Source: Accumulibacter appositus (GTDB taxonomy: Bacteria; Pseudomonadota; Gammaproteobacteria; Burkholderiales; Rhodocyclaceae). From it: a stretch of 64,000 nt of DNA. Positions 44,459 to 54,076 of this stretch are shown here, in pieces. The stretch lies in assembly GCF_035440685.1 (NCBI RefSeq), contig NZ_DAORMW010000022.1; one strand, written 5' to 3'. Below the pieces are notes generated by a model, which worked only from the letters and a program-made list of their open reading frames with translations, was not told the origin of the DNA and made no database searches. Each line of letters begins with the position of its first letter. Positions within the stretch are counted from its first letter, which is position 1. The translations under genes and the position numbers were made by a program.

Positions 44459-46494
44459 TTGAGGTTTCGAATATTGCAACCCACCTTCTGGTGACCGGTG
44501 GCTTGCTGAGCGTATTAGTGCTGGGCTTTTTGGCTCTCTTTCTGGTGCCTGGCGTAATTCACTGGTTCCGCCTGCGGAATATTCTTTCTGGCGTTGGTTC
44601 GCTTGAGGCCAAGACGTCACCGGGTGACTTCAAGAAGCTCTTCATGCGAGACAAGCAACTGGCCCACCTCTGGGCGGAGTATTCAGAGTCTCTGCATGTT
44701 CAGCGTGAAGAACGTGATGGCCAGATGCAAGTGGTTGCCGTTCGGTCAACCATCGCGGCAGATACATATTTCAACGAGCAATTCGTTGTCGACAGCAGGC
44801 TCCGAACCGAATTCTTCAAGCACCTGCCCGGAATCTTCACCGGCCTAGGCATCATCGGAACCTTCACGGGCTTGATTGAAGGCCTGCGTCGCTTCCAGGT
44901 GAGCGAGAATGCAGCGACCGTCCGCGCCAGCCTCGAGTCGCTGATGCATGCAGTCGGTGAGGCCTTTCTCATCTCCGCAGCCGCCATTACGGCCGCGATG
45001 GCGGTCACCTTCCTCGAGAAGCTGTTGTTAGCTGCGCTCTACCGGAAGACAGAGGCGATTGCCCACGGAATTGATGCCCGCTTTGAGGCAGGGGCCGGAG
45101 AGGAGTACCTCTCGCGCTTGGTCAATGCATCGGAAGCCTCAGCCAGCCAATCTAAGATTCTCAAGGACGCCCTGGTCAAGGAGCTCGGCGACATCCTCCG
45201 CGAGCTGACCGCTTCGCAGCTCTCGACCGGTCAGCAACTTCATGCACAGCTTGCTCAGCGCATCGAGGAGTCGACCAACCGGCAGGTCGAAGCAGCACGA
45301 GAAGACAATCAGGTTCTTGGCGATATCATCGCCGGCAGCATTGAAAAGAGCCTGAAGGGGCCCCTCGACAAGATTGCTAACTCGGTCGAGACCGCCTCCG
45401 GTGACCAAAGTGCGACCGCCGTGAAGATGCTGAACGACATCATGGTCAGTTTCAGCCAACGACTGAACGACCTCTTCGGTGGCCAAATTAACGGCATCAA
45501 CGAGTTGAACAAACAGACCGCTCAAGGTATGCAGGATGCTGTTGCTTCCCTCAACGCCCTTGTCGGAAAGCTTGAGGAGAGCGGGAAGAAAACCACCGAC
45601 GACATGGCGGCGCAGATGGCCGCCTCCATCAGGGCAATGGAGGAGCGCCAAGCCAGCATCAACACGCAGACCGAGGAGTTCGTCGACCAGATTCGGCAGT
45701 TGGTGCAGTCGTCCCAGGCCGAGACACAGCAGAAGCTCCAAGCAACGCTCGATTCCATCGGTCAGCAGATGACCACCATCCTGAGTAAGCTGAGCGAATC
45801 TCAGGCGAAGGTGTTCGAAGACAATCGGGCGCGTGAACAATCTATGGCGGACCGCGCCTCGAACGCCGTCTCCGAGATGACCGGCAGCGTCGAAGCCGCT
45901 GTGAAGGAAATCTCCGCAGCTTCCCAGACCATGGCGCAAAGTGTTTCGACGCTCACGGCGGCAACTGCCTCAACCGTGGACAAGATGAGCGCTGGCGCGA
46001 ATCGGTTGGACACCGCGGCAACGAACTTCGCTGCTGCAGGCGACCGGGTGACCAGCGCTATGGGCCAAGCTGCGACGGTGAGCGGCAAACTGACCGAGTT
46101 GTCTGGTGCCCTCACCACGAGTTCGGGCGCCCTCCAGGAGGCACTGCGAGACTACAAGTCGCAGAGGGATGCTGTCAGTGCGCTGCTCGGAGACGTACGG
46201 GCCACAGTCGAGCTGGCAAAGAAGGAAGTAAGCCTCACTGGCGACGTCCTGCAGCGCATCGAGACGTCGACCACCAAGCTCAGCCAAGCGCAGAAGGCCG
46301 CCGACGAGTATCTCGACGGGGTGAGCCAAGTGCTAGCCGACTCCAGCGACGCGTTCCGAGAATCGGTTGTGTCGACCTTGGCGAAGGTCAACCACGACTT
46401 CCACACCAAGCTGAGCAGTGCAGTCGGCCTCCTTTCGACGGCGGTTCAAGAGCTGGAAGTGACGCTCGGTGGCAGCCTTGCAGCGAGGCGCTAA
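44455..46494 (+). CDS. zorA: ZorA, MotA/TolQ-like proton channel subunit with long cytoplasmic tail
   Basis: 679 residues, GTG start. Three hydrophobic helices: about 11-36, 123-143 (HLPGIFTGLGIIGTFTGLIEG) and 168-194 (GEAFLISAAAITAAMAVTFLEKLLL), with the conserved TolQ/ExbB-type 'GIIGTFTG' loop. Residues 220-679 form one continuous coiled-coil-like region rich in Ala, Gln, Ser and Thr with heptad periodicity, the tail known from type I Zorya that extends into the cytoplasm and signals to the effectors. With ZorB it makes a peptidoglycan-anchored, ion-driven motor. Confidence 0.95.
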   Translation: MIEVSNIATHLLVTGGLLSVLVLGFLALFLVPGVIHWFRLRNILSGVGSLEAKTSPGDFKKLFMRDKQLAHLWAEYSESLHVQREERDGQMQVVAVRSTIAADTYFNEQFVVDSRLRTEFFKHLPGIFTGLGIIGTFTGLIEGLRRFQVSENAATVRASLESLMHAVGEAFLISAAAITAAMAVTFLEKLLLAALYRKTEAIAHGIDARFEAGAGEEYLSRLVNASEASASQSKILKDALVKELGDILRELTASQLSTGQQLHAQLAQRIEESTNRQVEAAREDNQVLGDIIAGSIEKSLKGPLDKIANSVETASGDQSATAVKMLNDIMVSFSQRLNDLFGGQINGINELNKQTAQGMQDAVASLNALVGKLEESGKKTTDDMAAQMAASIRAMEERQASINTQTEEFVDQIRQLVQSSQAETQQKLQATLDSIGQQMTTILSKLSESQAKVFEDNRAREQSMADRASNAVSEMTGSVEAAVKEISAASQTMAQSVSTLTAATASTVDKMSAGANRLDTAATNFAAAGDRVTSAMGQAATVSGKLTELSGALTTSSGALQEALRDYKSQRDAVSALLGDVRATVELAKKEVSLTGDVLQRIETSTTKLSQAQKAADEYLDGVSQVLADSSDAFRESVVSTLAKVNHDFHTKLSSAVGLLSTAVQELEVTLGGSLAARR

Positions 46495-46497
46495 GCG

Positions 46498-47208
46498 ATG
46501 TTCGGTGCTCGTGCAGTAGTGCGAAGGGGCAACCGCGATGAAGCGGAAAAGCCCTTCTGGATTTCCTTTGCCGACCTGATGACAGCCTTGATGGTCCTGT
46601 TCTTGGTTGTCATGGGCGTTGCCCTGCTCGCCGTGACCAAGAACGTGACCGAGCGCGAGAAGAAGCTGGAGCAACATCGCAAGAACATCGAAAAAATCAT
46701 GGAACGCTTCGAGGAAGCCGCGAAGCGACACGAGGGCATCAAGGTCGACAAACTCCGTCAGGTCATTGACTTTGGCCAGCGTGCGCAGTTCGCGTTCGGC
46801 GACTGGCGCCTGAACTCCCAACAAGAGGATGTGCTCAGGAAGTTTGTGCCGGAAATCATCACCTTGGCCAACGATGAGCTCGGGAAAAGCATCCTGAAAC
46901 GCATCGTGGTTGAGGGGTACACAGACAAGACCGGTACCTACCTTGCCAACCTGAATCTCAGCCTGCTTCGCAGTCAGAAGGTTCTCTGCACGATGTTCGC
47001 AACCAGCGGTCCCAGCCTCCTCAACGCCGAGCAGAAGGAGCAGGTACGTGGTTTGTTCTTTGTTGGAGGCTACTCCTTTAACGCAGCAAAGGATACGGCT
47101 GAGGAGAGCCGCCGCGTCGAAATGCGAATGGAGTTTCTTGGCGTGGATGAATCTCGCAGTGCTCCCCCCGCAGGTACCGGCAACTTTGGCGACTGTGCAT
47201 TGCGATGA
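46498..47208 (+). CDS. zorB: ZorB, MotB/OmpA-like stator subunit
   Basis: 236 residues. Helix about 20-45 (FWISFADLMTALMVLFLVVMGVALLAV) contains Asp26, the ion-carrying acid of MotB-like stators. The C-terminal OmpA-like domain has IVVEGYTDKTGTYLANLNLSLLRSQKV, the peptidoglycan-binding signature, and ends GYSFNAAKDTAEESRRVEMRMEF. It starts 3 nt after zorA and overlaps zorC (ATGA). Confidence 0.95.
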   Translation: MFGARAVVRRGNRDEAEKPFWISFADLMTALMVLFLVVMGVALLAVTKNVTEREKKLEQHRKNIEKIMERFEEAAKRHEGIKVDKLRQVIDFGQRAQFAFGDWRLNSQQEDVLRKFVPEIITLANDELGKSILKRIVVEGYTDKTGTYLANLNLSLLRSQKVLCTMFATSGPSLLNAEQKEQVRGLFFVGGYSFNAAKDTAEESRRVEMRMEFLGVDESRSAPPAGTGNFGDCALR

Positions 47209-48926
47209 CAGCGCTCGACCGTCTCTCAGGACTTCTACGCGGCAGCCTTCGGGTGGCGGAGCGGCCGTTCCCTCAGACCGACGATTTGGACTCGGTTATC
47301 GCAGGCCTGAAGAAGCACAACAAGGCCGGCTCTGGCTCGAACGTCCCCGAGGACATGCAGGAAGCCGCGGTTCGTAAGTTCTGGCATGCCCAGCGGTTCG
47401 AAACACTCAAGGACGCCCGACTGGTTTCCTTCGGCATGTGTGTGCCGAGCCGCCCCTCCGGTCCCTGCATAATGGAAGACCGCCAGCGCTTCCAGGCAGT
47501 GCTGGACAGCCAAACCGGCATTGACCAGTGGGTAGATGAGCCACGGTGGTATCGCCGTTGCTATCAGGGGCTGGTACGAAGCTACTTCACCTACGATGCC
47601 AAGGTGGCTCAAGCGCCCACTGTCGGGAAACAAAACTGGGGAGACCTGAGGGATTATCTAAACGAGCGCACTCGCAACATCGTGGATAAGAAGGTCAACC
47701 CCGATTGGGTCACGACTGCGGTGGGGAACCGGCAACTTTTCGGGGAGGACCCCTGCGCCCCCTACGCCGCCGATGTCCTGTCAGGTGATACGACCAAGGT
47801 TGACCTCCTCTGTGAGCAACTCGGCGTCGTCAAGTCGTCTTGGTTTCTGCGCGAACTGGTTCTTTCTCAGGTGCGCCAAGCCACCAAGTTGAGCCATGAG
47901 CACTTCAAGGACCTCATACCCCGACTGCTGGAGCTGCTGTCAACGAATCTGGTGCTTAGAGACCGGGGCCTGATTCTGATGCTCGACAAGTTCGCATCTA
48001 CGGTGCAGCCCGGCATCAACGAGCCTCTTCGGAACGCCGCTGTGGAGTGGTGGGGTAACCCCTGGCTTCCTTCAAATGAGACCCGCTGGGGCGGCGTGAT
48101 TTCGGCTGCTCGGGAGATGGTGTCCGAGTGGCTCAAGCGCGAGTTCATTGAGGCCTTCTTCACCAAACTCGCCGAGGATGGCGTCGGTGACCGTCGCCGA
48201 GCGAACTTCTGGCTTCGCTACGTGAAATCGATGGACAACATCCAATTCGCGCTCGGTGCACGAGCCCTCCACTCGAGAGACCGCGATTTCGAGGCACTGC
48301 GCAAGAAGATGAAAGGGCTGTACACAGAGCTGAAGACAACGGACAGCTCTAACAACGCCTTCATCATGACCCTCGGGGACCTTGTAGCCGTTGAATTCGG
48401 CGGCATGGGCAATGCGTTCTATGGCTACGACGTGCGCAAGACCTTGCCGTTTGATGCCTCTCGTCCGGTAGGCACAACCGTCAATGCGTCAAACTCCCTC
48501 AAGCATAAGAACCGTATGCTGTGGATGCAGCACCAAGACGGCATCAAGGGTTGGAAAAAATGGGAGGATATGTTCGAGGCAACCCTCAAAAAGCACTTTG
48601 ACATCACTCCGAACGCTGCCGCGAGACGAGTCGTACCACGGGCAGTTGCACCTGCGCCTACTGAACTTACCCCTGGACCGGTCGCTCCTCGCCCACCTGT
48701 TCAATCACTAGGGACTGGCCAGACCGGGCGGCATTCATGCGACGAGCACGATTTAAGCATGGCTGCGCTTTATGCTTTTGCTCGTGCTCATGAGCTCAAG
48801 GTCGAGGACAATAGGAATTTGAACGGTAACCTGTGGGTTCGGACCGATGACAACGACCTTCGAGTCGACAAGGCACTTCTCGACTGGGGCTTTCAATACA
48901 AGCCGGGCAAGGGCTGGTGGCGATAG
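47205..48926 (+). CDS. zorC: ZorC, EH-signature domain DNA-sensing component
   Basis: 573 residues, the expected third gene of type I Zorya. The central helical region (about 140-430) includes ANFWLRYVKSMDNIQF and DLVAVEFGGMGNAFYGYD, in line with the EH_Signature family. The last 60 residues (DLSMAALYAFARAHELKVEDNRNLNGNLWVRTDDNDLRVDKALLDWGFQYKPGKGWW), after a Pro-rich linker, look like a separate small domain. It works with ZorD downstream of the ZorAB signal. Confidence 0.85.
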   Translation: MTALDRLSGLLRGSLRVAERPFPQTDDLDSVIAGLKKHNKAGSGSNVPEDMQEAAVRKFWHAQRFETLKDARLVSFGMCVPSRPSGPCIMEDRQRFQAVLDSQTGIDQWVDEPRWYRRCYQGLVRSYFTYDAKVAQAPTVGKQNWGDLRDYLNERTRNIVDKKVNPDWVTTAVGNRQLFGEDPCAPYAADVLSGDTTKVDLLCEQLGVVKSSWFLRELVLSQVRQATKLSHEHFKDLIPRLLELLSTNLVLRDRGLILMLDKFASTVQPGINEPLRNAAVEWWGNPWLPSNETRWGGVISAAREMVSEWLKREFIEAFFTKLAEDGVGDRRRANFWLRYVKSMDNIQFALGARALHSRDRDFEALRKKMKGLYTELKTTDSSNNAFIMTLGDLVAVEFGGMGNAFYGYDVRKTLPFDASRPVGTTVNASNSLKHKNRMLWMQHQDGIKGWKKWEDMFEATLKKHFDITPNAAARRVVPRAVAPAPTELTPGPVAPRPPVQSLGTGQTGRHSCDEHDLSMAALYAFARAHELKVEDNRNLNGNLWVRTDDNDLRVDKALLDWGFQYKPGKGWWR

Positions 48927-48941
48927 GACAGCAACGCGATA

Positions 48942-51900
48942 TGGTCTTCAGTTTCTTCAAGAAAGCTCACACGGAACCTGCGGAACCGTGGCGCCGCCAA
49001 CTGTCGGACAAAGGGGTGGTCATCCACCGCTCGGGTGAAGGCACCTTGCTGGCGGGCGAGATGCTGCCTGCTTATCTTGCTCAGCTCATCGACGATGGAT
49101 TCGCAAACCAGGAGCCCAACGACGAGGTGAGCATTTCGTGGAACTCTATCTACGAAGCCCTGCGGAGCCCGGGATACGACGAGTTGGCCGAGGTGCTGGA
49201 GTTCCCACCCTTCACGTCATGCGTGCCTGCGCTGGAGAGCCGGAACTCATTGACCGACGATGATTTCTCCATCGCCGTTTCTGGATGGCGCTCGGGTCAG
49301 CATTTCGTCGAGCAACCCGAGGTTCTGGGGGCGCTGCTCGTTCGGGATGATCAGACCGAACTCATGCGGCCTGAGCACTGGGAGCTATTCACCGAGGTAG
49401 TCGCCTTTTCTAGGCGCGCGCCGGACCAGCGCAACGAGAAGGTGCACCGACAGACTTGGGGGCGAATCCGTAGTCTGGCTTTGAAGGCCGGCGCCAAGCT
49501 TGACGACTTCCTGCATCGCTCAGTTGTACTCACGCCGGAGCGCCTTGACATCGGACTGAGAAAGTCGGCACCCATCGCCGATGATAGCGTTATAGAGATT
49601 GAACCCTCCTTTGCCGGGGCGCCTCCTGACTGGTTTGAGCGATTTGACAGCTCACGGGAAGTTCTCGACCGCTACGACATCGTCACCCCAGAGGGCATTG
49701 TCCAGGTCCTCATCACTCCTCAGGTCAAGACCGTTCTGCAGGAGGTAAAGCGGCTGCCGCTGAGACGCGTGGCAGGGTCTCGCGCTCAGGCCTTCATCCT
49801 CAACCCTTTCGCAACGCTCGGCCCAGACGCTCAAGACGTCATCGATGAGGGGCAGTTCGAGAAGGCACGGGAGCGCGCGGGGCTGCAGTATGAGCGCTTT
49901 GTTCCGAACATCGGGCGCGACGCAACCGGTTACCCACTGCGGGTCGGGCTCCTCATTGAGTCTGCGAGCGCTGCCGGTCCTGCCTCATCGGAGACAGAGT
50001 GGCTGACAGATGAGGAGTTGGCGAAGTTCGTCGCCCGTCTTGAGGCATCTCTGGCCAAAGGGTTCCAATTGCTTGGTTGGAACGGCTACGACCTAGAACT
50101 GCAAGGGGAGACGCCGAGTCACCTCGCGGAGCTGCAAGCTGCTTTGGAGCAGCGGCGTAAGTCGGAATCCATGGTTTCCTACGCCCAGGTTCATGACCTG
50201 AGCGCGTACTCATCGCGTATCGAGGGTATCGGGGTAGAGAAGCCGTACTACTCCCCCTACATCACGAAGAAGAAAGACGACGAGGGTTGGTTCCCCGAGA
50301 ACGTACTGCCCCTAATTGCATATACCCCCGAGGGTGACACCGAGCCCATTGCGGTTCCAGCCACGAAGGATGCGCTCGAGAAGCTGCGAGAAGCAATTAC
50401 AAAGGCCGAGGCGGCAGGCCAAGACACGCTTGAGGTTCCCTGGCTTCCTAAGCCGATGCCTCTCGAAGAGGCCAAGGATATTGCAGGCACCTTTGATGAG
50501 GTGCTGGACGAGGTCAAGCACAAGAAGTTCGACCCCGAGCGGCAGGCAGCGGAGCGCAAAGAGAAGCTCGGAGCGAAGAAGACGCTCATTCTTCGGTCCA
50601 ACATTCAGGCCGTCGACTACGACGAGCAGCGGCGCGAAGCTCTACTGGCGCTTCCAAGCGAGCCTGAAGACCCTCCTGGTTTGAGCAGTGACTTCACCCT
50701 GCTGCCACATCAGCGGCAGGGCCTTACCTGGTTGCAGCATTTGTACAAGTCCCAAGCCGAGCACCAGGTGCGCGGTGCGGTGCTGGCAGACGACATGGGT
50801 CTCGGAAAGACCTTCCAGCTCCTGGCCTTCATGGCTTGGCTTGCAGAGAAGGACCTTGATGTCGCCCCAATGCTGGTTGTGGCGCCAGTGTCTTTGCTGG
50901 AAAACTGGATGGAAGAGGCCGGCAAGTTCATTCGTCCGGGTCTCCTACCCATACTCACGGCTTACGGCGACTCCCTTGCGCCTCTGCGGGTTCCGCGGGA
51001 GGCAATCGATGCTCGACTGCGCACCGAGGACGGACTGGTTCGCTTCCTCAAGCCTGGATGGGTTGGCAAAGCGAAAATCGTCCTGACGACTTACGAAACG
51101 CTTCGGGACTTGGAGTTTTCCTTCGCTGCGGAGCGTTGGTCTGTGATGGTTTGCGACGAAGCGCAGCGCATCAAGAACCCGGCGGCGATGGTCACCCGCG
51201 CGGCGAAGAAGCAGAACGTGGGCTTCAAGGTGGCCTGCACAGGGACGCCGGTTGAGAACACGCTTGCGGACCTGTGGTGCCTGTTCGACTTCATTCAACC
51301 TGGTCTTCTTGGTGCGTTAAACGACTTCGGGCAGCGTTACCGTAAACCCATCGAGGCCAGGAACGAGGAGGAACGCGCTCGGGTGGAGGAGCTCCGGACG
51401 CGCATATCTCCCCAGATTCTTCGTCGCACCAAGGCTGAAGTTGCCAAGGACCTACCGCAGAAGGTAGTAGTCGACGAGTGCAGACAGCTTCCGCTGTCAT
51501 CCGCTCAGCGCAACCTCTACGCCAAGGCGATTGAGGACTTTAAGAAGCGCAACGACCCTACCGCGTCGGTTCCGTTCAAGAACCATCTGGGCCTGCTGCA
51601 GTACCTCCGTCTGGTCTGCACTGACCCACGACGCTATGGGCTGACCGCGTTCAAGCCTGAGCCCCTCGCTGAGTACCGCGCGAAGGCCCCAAAGTTGGAC
51701 TGGCTCTTGGGACAACTGCAGCGCATCCGTGACAAGAATGAGAAGGCGATTGTTTTCTGTGAGTTCCGAAACATCCAACGCCTGCTTCAACACTATATCG
51801 AGCAGACCTTTAAGGTTCGTGCCGACATCATCAATGGCGATACGAGTGCGGCAGCGAACCACACGACGAGCAGACAGAAGCGCATCAAGGCTTTCCAAGA

Positions 51901-52693
51901 ACAGCCCGGTTTTGGGGTCATCATCCTCTCGCCGGTGGCTGTTGGTTTTGGCGTGAACATTCAGGCGGCCAACCACGTCATTCACTACACGCGAACATGG
52001 AATCCGGCGAAGGAAGACCAAGCGACGGACCGCGCGTATCGCATTGGGCAGAAGAAGGAGGTCTACGTCTACTATCTGGTGGTGACCGCCGATGACTTCT
52101 CCACTTTCGACGTCAAGCTCGACCAGCTGCTGACCAAGAAGCGTGAGCTGGCTAGTGACATGCTCAACGGCTCAGGAGACCTGTCGCCTGGTGACTTCGA
52201 CATCGCCGATGTCATTCCCGTGGGCAATGCGGCTGATATCCAGGAGCGCGTCGACATTGAGTTTGCTTTGCGGATGGAGTGGCGCCACTTCGAAGGCCTT
52301 GCCGCAGCCTTATGGAGCAAACGGGGGTATGACCTCTGCTACTGCACACCAGGCGCAAAGGACCAGGGCGTGGACGTGGTGGCCATCTCTGGCGATCAAG
52401 GCGTGCTGATTCAGACCAAGACATCTAGCAATGAGGGCACGAAGCTCGGTTGGGAAACGGTGAAGGACGTGGTTGGCGGCGAGGCTTTCTACCGCCGTCG
52501 ACATCCCAACGTGGAGTTCAAGAAGGTAGGACTGACAAATCAGTTCTTCAATGCCCATGCACACGAGCAGGCCGAACTCAATGACGTGCTGCTCGTAGAT
52601 CAAACACTGCTAAGCGAGATGCTGAGCGAGTATCCGATCACGATGTTGGAACTCGAACGACTTCTTTACACAGACTGGGAATCCGTGACATAG
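48942..52693 (+). CDS. zorD: ZorD, SNF2-family translocase with C-terminal Mrr-like nuclease
   Basis: 1250 residues from ATG 48942 (a GTG at 48917 overlapping zorC is the alternative). The N-terminal 560 residues are Zorya-specific. SNF2 motor: VLADDMGLGKTFQLLAF (about 615-630), MVCDEAQRIKNP (about 735), CTGTPVENTLADLW, then AIVFCEFRNIQRLL, VAVGFGVNIQAANHVIHYTRTWNPAKEDQATDRAYRIGQ. After about residue 1105 comes a restriction-endonuclease domain: FEGLAAALWSKRGYDLCYCTPGAKDQGVDVVAISGDQGVLIQTKTSS, with the D..(E/Q)xK active site as QTK. ZorD degrades invader DNA after ZorAB activation. Confidence 0.93.
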
Positions 52694-52726
52694 GGTAACT
52701 TGGTTGCATTGATGAAGGGGAAGGAC

Positions 52727-53106
52727 ATGAGCATCCAGGACATCCGAGACCCAGCCGCAATACGTGCGGCAATGGAGGAATACGACCGCGTTGGCCGCAC
52801 CTACTTCCTCGACAAATACGGTTTCAGCAAAGCTCGCGAATACATGCTGCGCGACCCGGCGACTGGCCGCCTGTATGGCTCAAAGGCAATCGTGGGCGCA
52901 GCGTATGGCTATGCCTTTCCCGACCAGGCGCCATTACTGTGAGTGCTGGCGATTTCAGCGGCGGCGAGGCCACCCTAGAACATCTGCTAGGCACGCTGGG
53001 CTTTGAGGTCGTACGCATTGGCCAGGATTGGAGCCGAGAAGAGGCCGAGGCAACAGTACACGACTATTTCCAGATGCTTCGCCTTGAAAATGTTCCAAGA
53101 AAATAG
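52727..53106 (+). pseudogene. broken, truncated McrA-like (ScoMcrA head-domain) restriction protein gene
   Basis: Frame 1 (52727-52942) encodes AIRAAMEEYDRVGRTYFLDKYGFSKAREYMLRDPATGRLYGSKAIVGAAYGYAFP, the head domain common to ScoMcrA-like and DUF3883-type restriction proteins. It stops at a TGA exactly where the other frame, opened by a GTG at 52939 (GTGA overlap), continues the same domain as SAGDFSGGEATLEHLLGTLGFEVV and a following helix. The second frame then ends after about 55 residues, so the HNH or nuclease part is missing. It may be a frameshifted remnant or a tiny coupled pair. It directly follows zorD (about 34 nt). Confidence 0.65.
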
Positions 53107-53133
53107 GGCGTCGGCCTGTCGGCACAACGCCCT
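53105..53133. terminator. candidate bidirectional terminator between convergent genes
   Basis: Inverted repeat AGGGCGT-N15-ACGCCCT (7 perfect pairs) begins on the stop codon of the McrA-like remnant and faces the convergent backbone gene. There is no T-run on either side, so termination is only a suggestion. Confidence 0.3.
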
Positions 53134-53169
53134 GCGGGGGAGCATGGGACTAGCTTGCGGCGGAAGCAC

Positions 53170-53499
53170 TTAGCCGGCCATCAGCACTTCCGGCGGCCGG
53201 TCGGCATGGTGTCGAACCACGCGGTTGCCTGCGTTGAAGCACTGATCCAGGTGCACCGCTTCGATCAGGCTTTCCGGCACCGCAATGCCGAGCGTGGCGA
53301 GCTTGTCGGTCAGCGTCCCGATAACGCCTCAGTCGAGGGCCGGCTGATGCAGACTGTCGTAGAGGACGTCGTCCTCGCACATGGGCCTGCCCTCGTCGCG
53401 CAGCACCAGCAGGAACAGTTGGCTCAACGGCCGATCGTGTCCGGACACGACAACGATTTCGCCGCCGCAATGCGAGAGCCGGACGTGATGCCGACTCAT
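53170..53499 (-). pseudogene. hypothetical backbone gene interrupted by an in-frame TGA
   Basis: The ATG at 53499 overlaps the upstream stop (ATGA). Codons 1-56 read MSRHHVRLSHCGGEIVVVSG... ending PALD, then a TGA at 53331-53329. In the same frame the protein-like sequence continues for 52 codons (GVIGTLTDKLATLGIAVPES, LIEAVHLDQCFNAGNRVVRH ...) to a TAA. A single base change (TGG to TGA) would explain it. The 56-residue product may still be made. No family recognised. Confidence 0.5.
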
Positions 53500-53978
53500 G
53501 CCTCGGGCCCCGACATGTCGAAGACTGGAAGCCCGTCGATCACGGCCGCCTCGCTATCGAACTTCAGCCAGACGATGCCGGCTTGCTCCGCGACTTCGAA
53601 GATCGTGGCCAGATCGGCTTCCGTCGGCATCCGGTAACGGGGTACGCCGACATAGATGATGCCGCCGCAGTCGGTCGGGTAGGCGTTGACCGACAACTCG
53701 TCATCGGCCAGTTTCAGGCGGGTGCTTGAACTCAGATGCGAGATCGATAACGAGGCCAGGGGGTCAGCCTGCGCTTGCAAGCTTGCCACAGCGGGTGTTT
53801 CCATGGGTTCTCCTTCCTCTTGATGAGCCGTCGACATCGTCTTGGGGCGCGTGCCAGTCTGACGACTGAAGTTCATGCCACAGTCGCGACAACGGAACCA
53901 GCGCAGGCGGCCCAGCGTACCCAACGGCACGCCGTCGCCCGCGCAAACAGGACAGTGAGGCGGGATTCTCGTCGACAT
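53496..53978 (-). CDS. zinc-ribbon plus alpha/beta hypothetical protein, 160 aa
   Basis: ATG at 53978 with GAGGAG 6 nt upstream. Residues 9-35 hold a CPVC...CRDC zinc ribbon. From about residue 60 (METPAVASLQAQ) the sequence changes character and contains GIIYVGVPRYRMPTEADLATIFEVAEQAGIVWLKFDSEAAVIDGLPVFD. A strong GAGGAAGGAGAACCC lies inside the gene directly before that internal ATG (53804), so a second, shorter product is likely. Its leader resembles those of other backbone genes here. Function unknown. Confidence 0.6.
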   Translation of the reverse strand: MSTRIPPHCPVCAGDGVPLGTLGRLRWFRCRDCGMNFSRQTGTRPKTMSTAHQEEGEPMETPAVASLQAQADPLASLSISHLSSSTRLKLADDELSVNAYPTDCGGIIYVGVPRYRMPTEADLATIFEVAEQAGIVWLKFDSEAAVIDGLPVFDMSGPEA

Positions 53979-54076
53979 GATGAACTCCTCATGCGACAAG
54001 AAAGGCAGCCCGACCCGATCGGGTGGGCATGCCCTTGAGCATCGGACGCGACGCGGTTGGCCAGCGGCGCATGGCG

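Noticed and set aside
44455..47208. Flagellar or Tol/Exb stator pair
   Set aside because: The very long ZorA tail, ZorB Asp26 layout and adjacent zorC-zorD make type I Zorya the clear reading.
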